DNA from: Acinetobacter defluvii
GTDB lineage: Bacteria; Pseudomonadota; Gammaproteobacteria; Pseudomonadales; Moraxellaceae
Assembly: GCF_001704615.3 (NCBI RefSeq)
Contig: NZ_CP029397.2
Location: forward strand, 1,550,001-1,614,000
Length of the DNA stretch: 64,000 bases
Direction of reading: 5' to 3'
Part shown: piece by piece, positions 9,019 to 20,449 of the stretch
Layout: each line of letters opens with the position of its first letter
Numbering within the stretch: the stretch's first letter is position 1
Translations under genes and position numbers: made by a program
Notes under the pieces: model-generated
Told to the model about the DNA's origin: nothing
Databases searched by the model: none
The model's input: only the letters and a program-made list of their open reading frames with translations

Positions 9019-10224
9019 ATGGCAGATTTATATACAGGTGATGGACCAGATCAACTGGGGCGTTTTGGACAGTTTGGTGGTAAATACATACCTGAAAGCC
9101 TGATGTTGGCGATTAATGAATTAGAAGCGGCTTTTAATGAAATAAAAAATGACCCTGAATTCTGGGGAGAATATCAGCAACTATTAAATGATTTTGTAGG
9201 TCGCCCTAGTCCACTATTTTATGCAAAAAATCTAACAGCACTGTGTGGTGGAGCTAAAATTTATTTAAAACGTGAGGATTTAAATCACACTGGCGCACAT
9301 AAGATTAATAATTGTATTGGGCAAATTTTACTTGCTCGAAAAATGGGTAAAACACGCATTATTGCTGAAACAGGGGCAGGGCAACATGGGGTAGCAACGG
9401 CTACAGTTTGCGCACTATTTAACATGAAATGTGTCATTTTTATGGGAGAAACAGACGTACAACGTCAACAAATGAATGTTGAGCGTATGACCCTGTTAGG
9501 GGCAGAAGTACATAGTGTGAAAAAGGGCAATGCAACCCTCAAAGATGCGATGAATGAAGCATTGCATGATTGGATCAGTAATGTAGAGAGCACGTATTAT
9601 CTCTTGGGAACAGGTGCAGGACCACATCCTTATCCGATGATGGTACGGGAGTTTCAAAAAATTATTGGTAAAGAAGCACGTGAGCAAATTTTACTCAAGG
9701 AACAAAAACTTCCTGATGCTTTAGTGGCTTGTATAGGTGGTGGTTCAAATGCCATAGGTTTAATGCATGCATTTTTGAAAGATGAAAGTGTACACTGTTA
9801 TGGCGTAGAAGCTGGAGGTAAAGGTTTAGACACTGCTTTTCATGCAGCATCATTATCAGGGGGTAAACCAGGGGTATTACATGGAAACTTGACTTATCTG
9901 TTGCAAGATGAAGATGGTCAAATTCAAGAGGCACATTCCGTTTCAGCAGGTCTAGACTATCCTGGTGTAGGACCTGAGCATGCGCTGTTAAAAGAAACTG
10001 GACGAGTTGAGTATGTCAGTGCTACAGATCAAGAAGCAGTTGAAGCCTTTAAATTACTGACACAAAAAGAAGGCATTATTCCGGCTTTAGAAAGTTCACA
10101 TGCGGTTGCTTTTGCGTGTCAATTGGCAAAAAAAATGCATCCAGAACAAGTCATCATTGTCAATCTGAGTGGTCGTGGTGATAAAGACATGCATACCGTA
10201 AAAAATTATAAAAATGAGGAATGA
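9019..10224 (+). CDS. trpB: Tryptophan synthase beta subunit
   Basis: This 401-residue protein is complete. Key features are the PLP lysine in HTGAHKINN, the phosphate-binding loop [17 protein letters not shown] near the N terminus, and LSGRGDKDM near the C terminus. TrpB condenses indole with serine to make tryptophan, in complex with TrpA. It overlaps the extended trpA frame and is followed by trpA after four bases. The other trp genes are not in the window, so trpBA is a separate unit, as in Acinetobacter and Pseudomonas. Confidence 0.98.
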   Translation: MADLYTGDGPDQLGRFGQFGGKYIPESLMLAINELEAAFNEIKNDPEFWGEYQQLLNDFVGRPSPLFYAKNLTALCGGAKIYLKREDLNHTGAHKINNCIGQILLARKMGKTRIIAETGAGQHGVATATVCALFNMKCVIFMGETDVQRQQMNVERMTLLGAEVHSVKKGNATLKDAMNEALHDWISNVESTYYLLGTGAGPHPYPMMVREFQKIIGKEAREQILLKEQKLPDALVACIGGGSNAIGLMHAFLKDESVHCYGVEAGGKGLDTAFHAASLSGGKPGVLHGNLTYLLQDEDGQIQEAHSVSAGLDYPGVGPEHALLKETGRVEYVSATDQEAVEAFKLLTQKEGIIPALESSHAVAFACQLAKKMHPEQVIIVNLSGRGDKDMHTVKNYKNEE

Positions 10225-10228
10225 TCAA

Positions 10229-11008
10229 ATGAATCGTTTAGATGTTCGTTTAGCTGAATTAAAACAAAAGCAGCGCAGTGGTTTGGTCTGTTATTTCACC
10301 GCAGGCGATCCTGATTATCAAAGCAATGTTGAATTGTTTACACAAATTGGTCAGGCAGGGGCAGATATTATTGAATTAGGTATGCCTTTTTCAGACCCTG
10401 TGGCAGATGGTGAGGTGATCGAGGCAGCACATCATCGGGCGATTGCACAAGGACAAACTTTGACGAAAACCTTAGAGTTGGTCAAAGAGATCCGTAAAAA
10501 AGATGATCAAACCCCGATTGTTTTAATGGGATATGTTAACCCCATATTGCAGTATGGCTTTAAACAGTTCTTAAAAGATGCCAAGGGTTTGATTGATGGG
10601 CTTTTAATTGTAGATTTGCCTTATGAATATCAACGTGAATATTTACATGAAATTGAAGAAAATCATATTCATTTTATTTGTTTAACTTCACCATCCACAC
10701 CTGAGCAACGCTTGGCTTTAATCGCAGAAAATGCACAAGGTTTTTTGTATCATGTTTCTGAAAATGGGATCACGGGAATGCAGCGCAAACAGCAAAATTT
10801 GGACGAAAAAATCAGTCAATTAAAGCAATATTTTGATATTCCTGTCGGGGTGGGTTTCGGAATTAAAACAGAACAAGACGTTGCAGCTCTAAAAAATAAA
10901 GCGGATTTAGTGATTGTAGGAACAGCACTAGTGGATTGTTTTGCAAACTTGGGGGTAGATGCGACTTTACAAAAAGTTAAAGCTTTTGCTGAGGTTTTAA
11001 GTGCATAA
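10229..11008 (+). CDS. trpA: Tryptophan synthase alpha subunit
   Basis: The 259-residue TIM-barrel protein carries the catalytic Glu in IIELGMPFSDP and the Asp in PVADGEVI. It also has the phosphate-binding GVGFGI and VIVGTALVD segments. It cleaves indole-3-glycerol phosphate and channels indole to TrpB. A frame starting at 10214 would overlap trpB; the ATG at 10229 has GAGGA eight bases upstream and is preferred. Confidence 0.97.
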   Translation: MNRLDVRLAELKQKQRSGLVCYFTAGDPDYQSNVELFTQIGQAGADIIELGMPFSDPVADGEVIEAAHHRAIAQGQTLTKTLELVKEIRKKDDQTPIVLMGYVNPILQYGFKQFLKDAKGLIDGLLIVDLPYEYQREYLHEIEENHIHFICLTSPSTPEQRLALIAENAQGFLYHVSENGITGMQRKQQNLDEKISQLKQYFDIPVGVGFGIKTEQDVAALKNKADLVIVGTALVDCFANLGVDATLQKVKAFAEVLSA

Positions 11009-11057
11009 ATTAATAGGGATTTAGACGTTTTTAGAATTTAAAGCGATTATCTACGTT

Positions 11058-11087
11058 AAAGCCGAGTTAAATGATTAACTCGGCTTT
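11058..11087 (+). terminator. Hairpin terminator after trpA
   Basis: AAAGCCGAGTTAA and TTAACTCGGCTTT form a 13-bp perfect stem with a four-base loop, 50 bases past the trpA stop. The T-run after it is weak. Confidence 0.7.
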
Positions 11088-11224
11088 ATATCTTAAAGTT
11101 TTAAATTTATTTTATGTTTTTAGTTGTGCTGGGATAGTAATGAATTTCTAGTACACCCATGAAGATAAGTGCTTAATGTGTGCTTGGTGAACTCCGAATT
11201 TCATCATTTAAATGCAGAAAAACT

Positions 11225-11248
11225 CCTCATGACAAAATGATCATGAGG
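11225..11248. other. Short hairpin
   Basis: CCTCATGA and TCATGAGG form an 8-bp perfect stem with an eight-base loop. It is followed by a T-rich stretch some 13 bases later. It may end a short transcript. Confidence 0.35.
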
Positions 11249-11465
11249 CTGTGCGCATTCTTTTATATTTTATAAAGTGTTAGTTTATTTATTTTTAGTG
11301 TGAAGTGTTATATTGATGCGAGTCAATTCAACGCTGAGCGTTTAGGCTCTGTTGAGATAACTCAAAAGATAAGTTTAAATTGACATTTTCATTCACCCGA
11401 GTGGTTTAAGTGGTTTTAACTTCAACCCGTTCATCATTAAATAAAACTCGGTATCAAGCAAACGC

Positions 11466-11496
11466 ATTAATTTCATGTTGTAATGAAATTAATTCA
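11466..11496. promoter_or_regulatory. Inverted repeat with MetR-type box upstream of metR
   Basis: ATTAATTTCAT and ATGAAATTAAT form an 11-bp perfect inverted repeat with a six-base gap (11466-11493). Its right arm overlaps TGAA-N5-TTCA (11484-11496), the consensus for MetR sites. It lies about 240 bp before the metR ATG. Confidence 0.35.
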
Positions 11497-11737
11497 TCTC
11501 TTTTTTATTGGATTTAGTTATTTTCAAGGGCTAAAATGGACGTTTTTTATGATGAAATGGTTGTGAGTATATGCTTTTGCTTTAGGAATTCATTACTTAG
11601 ATATATAGCTAGACACATTGTTCTAAAATTCTTTTATAACTTATAAATGCTTTAACAAGACATGTTTACTGGTTCATTTGAGTTAAAGCTAACGCATATT
11701 TATCTGCCTAAACTATATTATTCTACTGGATGTATCC

Positions 11738-12658
11738 ATGCTTGAAATTCGTCATCTCAAAACTTTAACCGCTTTACGTGAGCATGGTTCACTGGTTGCT
11801 GCAGCAAATGACTTATGTTTAACGCCATCAGCAATTTCCCATCAACTGAAAGAGTTGGATAATTGGTATGGGGTTGAAGTGGTTAATCGTCGTAGTCGAC
11901 CTGTGACTTTCTCGAATGTTGGAGAGCGTTTACTTAAACTTGCAGATGATATTTTGCCGCAGATTCAAATTACACAGACTGATATTACTCGTATCGTGCA
12001 CGGGCAAACAGGAAGAATCATTTTTTCCTCTGAATGTCATAGTTGTTTTGATTGGCTCATGCCTTTGTTAAATCAATATCGCTCACAATATCCTGATGTT
12101 GACTTAGATTTTGCTTCTGGTTTTGAGGCAAATCCACATGAATTATTACAAATTGGTGAGTTTGATTTGTTGATTACCGCAGATCCTATTGCTTTAAAAG
12201 GCATAGAATATTTTCCAATTTTTGAATATGAATCTCGTTTAGTCTTGTCAAATACACATGCCTTGGTGCGTGCAACGCATATTACTGTACAAGAGTTGGC
12301 AGAAGAAACGCTGATCACTTATCCTGTAGATAAACATCGTTTAGACATTATGTCGAAGCTTTTTCTTCCTGCAAACATTCAACCAAAACAAATTCGCACG
12401 ACAGATTTAACTCAAATGCTGATTCAGTTGGTCGCAAGTGGTCGGGGAATTGCGGCATTACCTGATTGGGTTGTGAATGAGTATGAACAAAAAGGTTGGG
12501 TGACGTCACGACGTTTAGATTGTGTCGCTGAAAATGGTTTGCGGCGTACTTTATATGCAGGCTATCGTATTGAAGAAAAACAGAAAAGTTATTTTGAAGG
12601 ATTTTTGAATCAATTAGATCGTTTTTCAAAAAAACGGATGGTTTATTATCACGCTTAA
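11738..12658 (+). CDS. metR: LysR family methionine regulator MetR
   Basis: The 306-residue protein follows E. coli MetR closely: MLEIRHLKTLTALREHGSL start, SECHSCFDWLMP, the DLLITADP and LVLSNTHAL segments, TLITYPVDKHRLD, and GIAALPDWVV. MetR uses homocysteine as co-effector and activates metE/metH and related genes. No met structural gene is adjacent, and the convergent downstream genes are unrelated. The HTH covers residues 1-60. Confidence 0.9.
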   Translation: MLEIRHLKTLTALREHGSLVAAANDLCLTPSAISHQLKELDNWYGVEVVNRRSRPVTFSNVGERLLKLADDILPQIQITQTDITRIVHGQTGRIIFSSECHSCFDWLMPLLNQYRSQYPDVDLDFASGFEANPHELLQIGEFDLLITADPIALKGIEYFPIFEYESRLVLSNTHALVRATHITVQELAEETLITYPVDKHRLDIMSKLFLPANIQPKQIRTTDLTQMLIQLVASGRGIAALPDWVVNEYEQKGWVTSRRLDCVAENGLRRTLYAGYRIEEKQKSYFEGFLNQLDRFSKKRMVYYHA

Positions 12659-12792
12659 CAGGTTTAAATAATGCTGTCTTATTCAAATAAAATTAATGAT
12701 GCTCTTTAAGCATATAAGCCTTGTGGACAGTAGTTTTTCATTGTTATTGGGTTGATTTAACTGAGATTTAAAAACTAAATAAAAAGAACAAC

Positions 12793-12836
12793 TTCCATAA
12801 ACAACATAAAGAAAGATAGCTATGTTGTTTATGGAA
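12793..12836 (-). terminator. Long hairpin terminator between metR and the hydrolase gene
   Basis: TTCCATAAACAACATA and TATGTTGTTTATGGAA form a perfect 16-bp stem with a 12-base loop. It lies 21 bases past the hydrolase stop on the reverse strand, where TTCTTTTT follows. It probably also blocks read-through from metR. Confidence 0.65.
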
Positions 12837-12856
12837 AAATTGTGATCAATCTATTT

Positions 12857-13786
12857 TTAAGCTGATTGTTTTAACTGCGCATGTCTAACTAAAAAAGCAG
12901 AAATTTCTTTACCAAATTTCACAGGTTCAGTGATTAAAGGTGTATGCCCAGAACGTTCAAAAATAATGCTTTGTGCGTTTGATAATTGATTGGCAATACG
13001 TTTTTGTCCTTCAGCAGGATATAAAGTAGATTGTTCACCAATAAAGAATGTTGTTGGACAGTTGAGTTGGGTAATTGCAGCACGATAGTCCTCATCGTGA
13101 TTTAAATAGTTATCGATATACCATGTCATATAGTCTAAACGTCTGATCGGTAAAAGATGTTTTTGTAATTGTGGTCGTTTCAGCGCCAAATTAAAAATAA
13201 ACGGACTAAGCTTGTTACTACCTTGAATTTTAATGAAATTAATCCACATTTGTACCAGTTCAGTTCTCGGCTCAGGTGGAAGCTCATCCACAAAACGATA
13301 ATCTTGGTATTGATGCAAAAAGTCCGAATAGTCTTTGAGAAAGCGTTTAAATTTAAGATGCTTTTTCCCAAATAAACCAAACTGCCAAGCATCATCCGTT
13401 GGAATTTTAGGGGTTTGGTCAATATGCAAATACGCTTTTAACTTTGTTGCCAAGTTTCCATATTGCATGCCATGCATGGCGGTAGTTGCGCCCATTGAGT
13501 AACTAATGAGCATAAATTGATCCAAACGCATTTGTTGAATGAGGCTATCAACGTCACGCCAATGGTTGTGAATAGCATCCAAATCTTGTGGAATTTTGCA
13601 GGTGCGTGAACCCCCAAAACCTCGCCAGTCAGGAATGATAAATTTATAGTTTTTAAGATTAGTAAAAATAAAAGGCAGCCATTGCCAGCTCTGCATTCCT
13701 AAACCAGATAAAATTAAAACAGGTTCACCTTTGCCAATTTCTCGGACAAAAAGTTGTTCACCATCTGGCATTGTATAATGAGGCAT
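12857..13786 (-). CDS. Alpha/beta hydrolase
   Basis: The 309-residue protein has the oxyanion region LILSGLGMQSWQW, the DWRGFGGS segment, and the nucleophile elbow ISYSMGATTA with Ser in the G/S-x-S-x-G position. A C-terminal GHTPLI supplies the His. The substrate is unknown. A longer frame would overlap the padR-like gene, but the ATG at 13786 has AAAGGAAA upstream and leaves a 10-base gap. It is thus co-transcribed with the PadR regulator, which probably controls it. Confidence 0.8.
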   Translation of the reverse strand: MPHYTMPDGEQLFVREIGKGEPVLILSGLGMQSWQWLPFIFTNLKNYKFIIPDWRGFGGSRTCKIPQDLDAIHNHWRDVDSLIQQMRLDQFMLISYSMGATTAMHGMQYGNLATKLKAYLHIDQTPKIPTDDAWQFGLFGKKHLKFKRFLKDYSDFLHQYQDYRFVDELPPEPRTELVQMWINFIKIQGSNKLSPFIFNLALKRPQLQKHLLPIRRLDYMTWYIDNYLNHDEDYRAAITQLNCPTTFFIGEQSTLYPAEGQKRIANQLSNAQSIIFERSGHTPLITEPVKFGKEISAFLVRHAQLKQSA

Positions 13787-13796
13787 GGCATTTCCT

Positions 13797-14348
13797 TTAT
13801 TTTTGTGTATTGCATTCAAATTGCTGTAAAGTTGGAATGAGTTGTTCTAACCAATCAATCCAACCACGTTCTAAATCTATGCCTAATTGTAAAATCATTT
13901 TATGAATAAACAAAGTTCGATCTTGGGGATCTGCATGGGCAAAATCTTTGGCAAAAATTTGTTGATAAAGCTTTAAGTTGTCACGGTGTAATTCTAAATG
14001 ACGCTGTAACTCTGGTAAAACAGTATTTCCACCAAATTGTGCTTCGACTCTTAGGCGCACCATTAACTCTTCACGTAGCTGTGCTGGTTGACCTTGCTTA
14101 ACTAACCAATCAGTTAACTCAATACGTCCAAGTTGCTCAACTTGATAGGTTTTTTTACGCCCTGTATCTGCTTGATCCTCAAGCGTGGAAATCCAACCTT
14201 TTTTTTGCATCGCATTCAGTTCACGATAAATTTGTTGATGCGTTGCATTCCAAAAGAAACCCATAGAGCGATCAAAACGACGAGCGAGTTCAAAACCAGT
14301 GCTCGGTTTTTCGATTAAACTCGTCAATAAAACATGGGCTAAAGACAT
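13797..14348 (-). CDS. PadR family transcriptional regulator
   Basis: The 183-residue protein has a PadR winged HTH at about 1-90 (SLAHVLLTSLIEKPSTGFEL, then FFWNATHQQIYRELNAMQKK) and a C-terminal helical Vir-type domain. The long frame adds 50 codons that run back through the operator region, so the ATG at 14348 is chosen. It heads a two-gene unit with the hydrolase and is divergent from fadH. Two matching palindromes in the gap are its likely operators. Confidence 0.88.
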   Translation of the reverse strand: MSLAHVLLTSLIEKPSTGFELARRFDRSMGFFWNATHQQIYRELNAMQKKGWISTLEDQADTGRKKTYQVEQLGRIELTDWLVKQGQPAQLREELMVRLRVEAQFGGNTVLPELQRHLELHRDNLKLYQQIFAKDFAHADPQDRTLFIHKMILQLGIDLERGWIDWLEQLIPTLQQFECNTQK

Positions 14349-14387
14349 TTGGTCATATTTCGCAAATAAAATGGATGTAAAATCATT

Positions 14388-14403
14388 ATGCAACATGTTG
14401 CAT
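14388..14403. promoter_or_regulatory. Palindromic operator O1, probably PadR-bound
   Basis: ATGCAACATGTTGCAT is a perfect 16-bp palindrome. On the reverse strand it sits in the spacer of a possible padR promoter (TTGCAT ... TAATGA), which suggests autorepression. Confidence 0.6.
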
Positions 14404-14436
14404 AAAATGCAAATCTCCATTATAAATAAATCTATT

Positions 14437-14452
14437 ATGCAACTTGTTGCAT
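14437..14452. promoter_or_regulatory. Palindromic operator O2, probably PadR-bound
   Basis: ATGCAACTTGTTGCAT differs from O1 at one central base and lies 49 bp from it, centre to centre. Its right end forms TTGCAT, a possible -35 for fadH with TAGACT 16 bases downstream. Confidence 0.6.
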
Positions 14453-14485
14453 TAAAGATTTCATAAAGTAGACTAAAAATATTAG

Positions 14486-16537
<2,052 letters not shown>

Positions 16538-16578
16538 AAATTAATTATATTCTCATATTAAATAATTTAATGGATGTT

Positions 16579-16662
16579 CCCTCTCATTTTAGGAGAGGGT
16601 TAGGGTGAGGTGCTTTTGAATTTCATTTCCCCTCATCCCAACCTTCTCCCAGAGGGAGAAGG
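16579..16662. repeat. REP-like inverted pair after fadH
   Basis: Two GC-rich imperfect hairpins, 16579-16610 (CCCTCTC / GGAGAGGG, then TTAGGGTGAGG) and 16629-16662 (CCTCATCCCAACC then CTTCTCCC / GGGAGAAGG), are rough inverted copies of each other. This 'CCCTCACCCTAACCCTCTCC' type is a common dispersed intergenic repeat in many gammaproteobacteria. Its GC content stands out from its surroundings. Confidence 0.65.
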
Positions 16663-16717
16663 AGCTTACATTGCGTTAATCTTAGTGTGAATATTCTGAT
16701 TCAATAAGGACATTAAA

Positions 16718-17125
16718 ATGAACTACCCAAATACAAAACCCGCCATTCAAAAATGGCACAATATGCTTGAAACACGTGACATGAGTATTTTGAATGAATT
16801 ACTTGCTGATGATGTTGTGTTTCGTTCACCTGTTGCATTTAAGCCTTATGAAGGCAAGCAAGTCGTATTTTTTATTTTGACCAATGTGATTCAAGTTTTT
16901 GAAAATTTCATCTATCACCGCGAGTTTTATAGCGATGATGAACAGAATGTCGTGCTTGAGTTTTCAGCCGAGGTGTCTGAAAAACAACTGAAAGGTATTG
17001 ATATGATTCGCTTTAATGAACAAGGTCAAATCGTTGAGTTTGAAGTCATGATTCGTCCTTTAAGTGGTTTACAGGCTTTAGCTGTGCAAATGGGTGAGCG
17101 TTTCGCAAAATATCAGCCTGCTTAA
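16718..17125 (+). CDS. NTF2-like / SnoaL-like protein
   Basis: The 135-residue protein has the cone-shaped NTF2-like pattern: a helical start with AIQKWHNMLETRDM, then LLADDVVFRSPV, and a final beta sheet with GKGIDMIRF-like and IVEFEVMIRPLSGLQAL segments. Members include small isomerases and proteins of unknown role. It lies just upstream of the YheT-like hydrolase in the same direction. No catalytic role can be assigned. Confidence 0.75.
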   Translation: MNYPNTKPAIQKWHNMLETRDMSILNELLADDVVFRSPVAFKPYEGKQVVFFILTNVIQVFENFIYHREFYSDDEQNVVLEFSAEVSEKQLKGIDMIRFNEQGQIVEFEVMIRPLSGLQALAVQMGERFAKYQPA

Positions 17126-17215
17126 AGTAAGCTAGATTGTACTTATTTTGTTTCAAAACAGTAGGAATGCGGATTCCTGCTGTTCTTCTGTTGTATCAAT
17201 GTTTTAGGAAATATT

Positions 17216-18295
17216 ATGTCTATTTTGAATAAAGTTAACCAACTTTCACAATCTGTACTAGATCAAGTGACAGGTGCGGAAGTACCAAAGCTTTATTTCC
17301 ATCGGCAAGGTGACATGGTCAAGGTGCTGAATAATATTCCTTTACTACAAGAAAAATATCGACCTACACCTTGGTTGAGTAATCCGCATATTCATTTAGC
17401 CTATTTTGATATTATTCAGAAGAAACGTATTCATCTTGAGTATGATCGTATTGAACAATTGACTATGCAAGATGGTGGTGTAACAGCGATCGCTTGGTAT
17501 GGTGATCATTTACCAAAAAACACACCGATTATTGTCATTATGCATACTATTACTGGTTCGCCTGAAAGCATGCGTGAATTGGTTAAAGACTTATATGAGT
17601 ATACGGGTTGGCGGGTTGCGTTATGTCTACGTCGTGGTCATGCAGGCTTACCAATGCCTGTACCACAAATGTCATTATTTGGTTCAGTTTCTGATTTAAA
17701 AGAACAAATTTTGCATATTCAAGGTCAATTTCCTCAATCAGACTTGTATGCAGTAGGTTCATCAGCTGGTACTGGTTTGTTGGTGCGTTACTTAGGTGAC
17801 CAAGGTTTAGATACACCATTTAAAGCAGCTTTTGCTTTATGCCCTGGTTATAACACCAAAGATGGCTTTGAAAATGTACATCCATTTTATAGCAAGTTAA
17901 TGACCAAGAAGTTATTTAAAGCCTTTATTCAACCGTATCAGCAAACATGGCAGCAGACTGAATCCGTACAAACTGTGCTTAAAACGAAAACTTTACAAGA
18001 GTTTCAATTTCAATATTTTGAAATGGCGGGTTTTAGTGATTATGAAAGCTATGATCAAGCCATAAATCCTATGTATGTGTTTGAAAATGTGAAAATTCCA
18101 CTGATGGTGCTGAATGCAGAGGATGATCCAGTCTGTGCAATTAAGAATTTAGAACCACACAAAGCTAAAATTGAGACTATGCCGAATATTGTTGTCGTTA
18201 CAACGAAGAAAGGCAGTCATTGTGGCTTTTATGAGGGAGTACAGGCACGTTCTTGGGCATCGAAGTTGATGGCGAGTTTTTTAAAACAATTCTAA
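17216..18295 (+). CDS. Alpha/beta hydrolase, YheT/EMB8-like
   Basis: The 359-residue protein shows PTPWLSNPHIH near the N terminus, HTITGSPESMRELVKDLYEY (oxyanion region), LRRGHAGLPM, and the nucleophile elbow VGSSAGTGLLVRYLG. The acid is in NAEDDPVC and the His in GSHCGFYEG. These follow the YheT (UPF0017) family, whose members act on acyl esters in a few studied cases. The ATG is preceded by AGGA. Together with 16718 it may form a two-gene unit. Confidence 0.85.
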   Translation: MSILNKVNQLSQSVLDQVTGAEVPKLYFHRQGDMVKVLNNIPLLQEKYRPTPWLSNPHIHLAYFDIIQKKRIHLEYDRIEQLTMQDGGVTAIAWYGDHLPKNTPIIVIMHTITGSPESMRELVKDLYEYTGWRVALCLRRGHAGLPMPVPQMSLFGSVSDLKEQILHIQGQFPQSDLYAVGSSAGTGLLVRYLGDQGLDTPFKAAFALCPGYNTKDGFENVHPFYSKLMTKKLFKAFIQPYQQTWQQTESVQTVLKTKTLQEFQFQYFEMAGFSDYESYDQAINPMYVFENVKIPLMVLNAEDDPVCAIKNLEPHKAKIETMPNIVVVTTKKGSHCGFYEGVQARSWASKLMASFLKQF

Positions 18296-18884
18296 AGAAC
18301 TTATCTAGTATAAGTTTCATTCTTTTTAGCAATGTACAAAGGGACTTTACTATATTAACAATGTGCTCATGTATCAAAATGAAGCTAACTAGTTGTAAAT
18401 TAAATAAGAAAACCTAAATAAATTGCTAGAATTATTCATGATTGGTATAACGATTAGGGTTTCTGCTGATTTATTAGAAATTTATCATAATTCAGTAGCT
18501 CTTTTCTTTATTAAAATTCGTAAAATTATTGCTTATCATTGAGAGATAGGGTGGTGTTTAAAAAAATATGCTACTTATATTTTTATTCACCACTTAAATG
18601 CCGTGAAGCTTTGAAAGTACAATAAATTTAATTTATATATTTTCGATATTTATAGGTTTAATGTTGAGCTAGAAATATGACAGAGGGGAAAATTCTAGTG
18701 AGCTTTTAAAAGTTTGTCATGATATTTAAAAATGGACTTAGCAAATTTAAGATTAAATTTTGAGTAATAAGTAATAGTAGTACCGTTGTTTGATTTTTCT
18801 TAATTTCTGATACTTACACATTGTGTACATCTAAGCAAATGAAAAAATCACTGAGGATTAATACACCTAAGTGGTTGTTTTATT
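18296..18884. other. 589-bp gene-free AT-rich region
   Basis: No coding pattern or clear remnant is visible. Only the tRNA terminator near its right end stands out. This is the 3' side of the tRNA, where an integrated element would be expected, but no duplicate of the tRNA 3' end was seen here. Confidence 0.55.
18842..18873 (-). terminator. Terminator after the tRNA
   Basis: On the reverse strand CACTTAGG and CCTCAGTG pair with one mismatch around a nine-base loop, followed by ATTTTTTC. It lies 12 bases past the tRNA CCA end. Confidence 0.7.
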
Positions 18885-18961
<77 letters not shown>

Positions 18962-19122
18962 TATAAAGTTAAAAGCTATATATATCAACATCTTTAACTT
19001 GAATCGCATCATACACAATAACTTTTTTAATTGCAATATTATTTTTTGTAGGCGCTGTGTAGGCGGTAAATAAATTGCTATACTGGATTGTATATTATTG
19101 CTAACGCTCAGCATTCTATACG

Positions 19123-20412
19123 ATGTCAAATCAAAAAACAAAGCTCACAAAAACATTTGTTGATTCTGCAGCCTTATCTCCAAATAAGCAGGTTTTTTAT
19201 CGGGATGCAGAGTTGATTGGTTTTGCTTTGCGTGTAACAGCATCTAAGGTTTATGTTGTAGAAAGGCGAATTGGTGATGGGAAATCTTCTGTTCGTGTTG
19301 TGTTAGGAAAGCATACCGAATTAACTTTAGAACAAGCACGAGAAAAAGCTAAAATAGTCCTTGCACAAATGGCGTCGGGTATAAATCCAAACAAGCAAAA
19401 GCAGAAGAATAAAAAATCTAAACAAAAATATTATCCTATACCTAACCAGCAACCTACATTAGTAACCGCCTACAATATCTACATAAAACACAGGCAACTT
19501 TCAGAAAAGACATTAAAAGATTATAGACGGTGTGTAGAGGCGTATTTACTGGAATGGAAAAATATGCAACTCATTAATATCACAGCTCCAATGGTTCAAG
19601 AAAAACATGCTGAATTAACTCTAAACTCTAAAGCAGGTGCAAATTTATCTATGCGTTTATTACGTGCTGTGTTTAATTTTGCAATAGAATATTATGTGGA
19701 TAGCGATGGTAGAAGTACTTTAAATATTTCAAATCCTGTAAATATTTTGAGTGCTAAAAATCTTTGGAATATGTTCAATAAAAAGGAAAGATATATTGCT
19801 AATGAGCAGTTATCCCATTGGATTGATAGAGTATTATCAACGCAGTGGGTAGGACAAAACTATTATAATCATAATGCTTATACCAATCAGGATTTTTTAC
19901 TGATTTTACTTTTAACAGGTTTGCGACATAAAGACGTAGAAAGTTTGCAATGGAAAAATATTGATTTTAAAACTGGAACACTTACTGCTATAGATTCTAA
20001 CAATGCTAATGCGATGGTTCTTCCTATGGGACCTATCTTAAAGCATATTATACACGCCAGATTTGAACGCTCAGGCGATAAGCCTTATGTTTTTCAAGCA
20101 AGACAAGGCGAAGGGCATGTTACTAATCGAAGTAAAGCAAGATATAAAATTAGCAAATTAAGTGGAATAGCGTTTACCTACCATGATTTAAGGCGTACTT
20201 TTTTAAATATTGCGCACAGTATAAATATTAACGCATACACAATTAAAAAATTAACCTGTCATTTACGAGACCACACAGATATGAGCAATGCTAATCAACA
20301 AGTGTCTTTTGAAGATTTAAAATTAGCTATGACTCAGATAGAGCAAGTTATTTTTACAAAGCAACAGTTTGAGATGATTAAAAATAGACATTTTAAAGAC
20401 AAGTCTGATTGA
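19123..20412 (+). CDS. Tyrosine-recombinase family integrase lacking the catalytic Tyr
   Basis: The 429-residue protein has a DUF4102-like N-terminal DNA-binding domain (about 1-95), a SAM-like core-binding domain (about 110-200), and a catalytic domain. The first Arg (LLTGLRHKDVESL) and the H-x-x-R box (TYHDLRRTF) are present. At the nucleophile position, where a Tyr is expected, residue 391 is Asn (DMSNANQQ, codon AAT at 20293), and no Tyr follows to the end. The beta-hairpin Lys also seems missing. It lies on the 5' side of the tRNA gene with no element attached, so it is a lone, probably inactive or repurposed integrase. Confidence 0.85.
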   Translation: MSNQKTKLTKTFVDSAALSPNKQVFYRDAELIGFALRVTASKVYVVERRIGDGKSSVRVVLGKHTELTLEQAREKAKIVLAQMASGINPNKQKQKNKKSKQKYYPIPNQQPTLVTAYNIYIKHRQLSEKTLKDYRRCVEAYLLEWKNMQLINITAPMVQEKHAELTLNSKAGANLSMRLLRAVFNFAIEYYVDSDGRSTLNISNPVNILSAKNLWNMFNKKERYIANEQLSHWIDRVLSTQWVGQNYYNHNAYTNQDFLLILLLTGLRHKDVESLQWKNIDFKTGTLTAIDSNNANAMVLPMGPILKHIIHARFERSGDKPYVFQARQGEGHVTNRSKARYKISKLSGIAFTYHDLRRTFLNIAHSININAYTIKKLTCHLRDHTDMSNANQQVSFEDLKLAMTQIEQVIFTKQQFEMIKNRHFKDKSD

Positions 20413-20449
20413 CTTACAATATTCACAACTTGAATAGAATAGTATAAAC

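Larger units (their letters stand above)
11009..11737. other. 729-bp intergenic region before metR
   Basis: No gene is visible. It holds the trpA terminator (11058-11087), a second hairpin (11225-11248), and an 11-bp inverted repeat containing a MetR-type TGAA-N5-TTCA site (11466-11496). The rest is AT-rich, without convincing frames. An undetected small RNA is possible. Confidence 0.6.
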
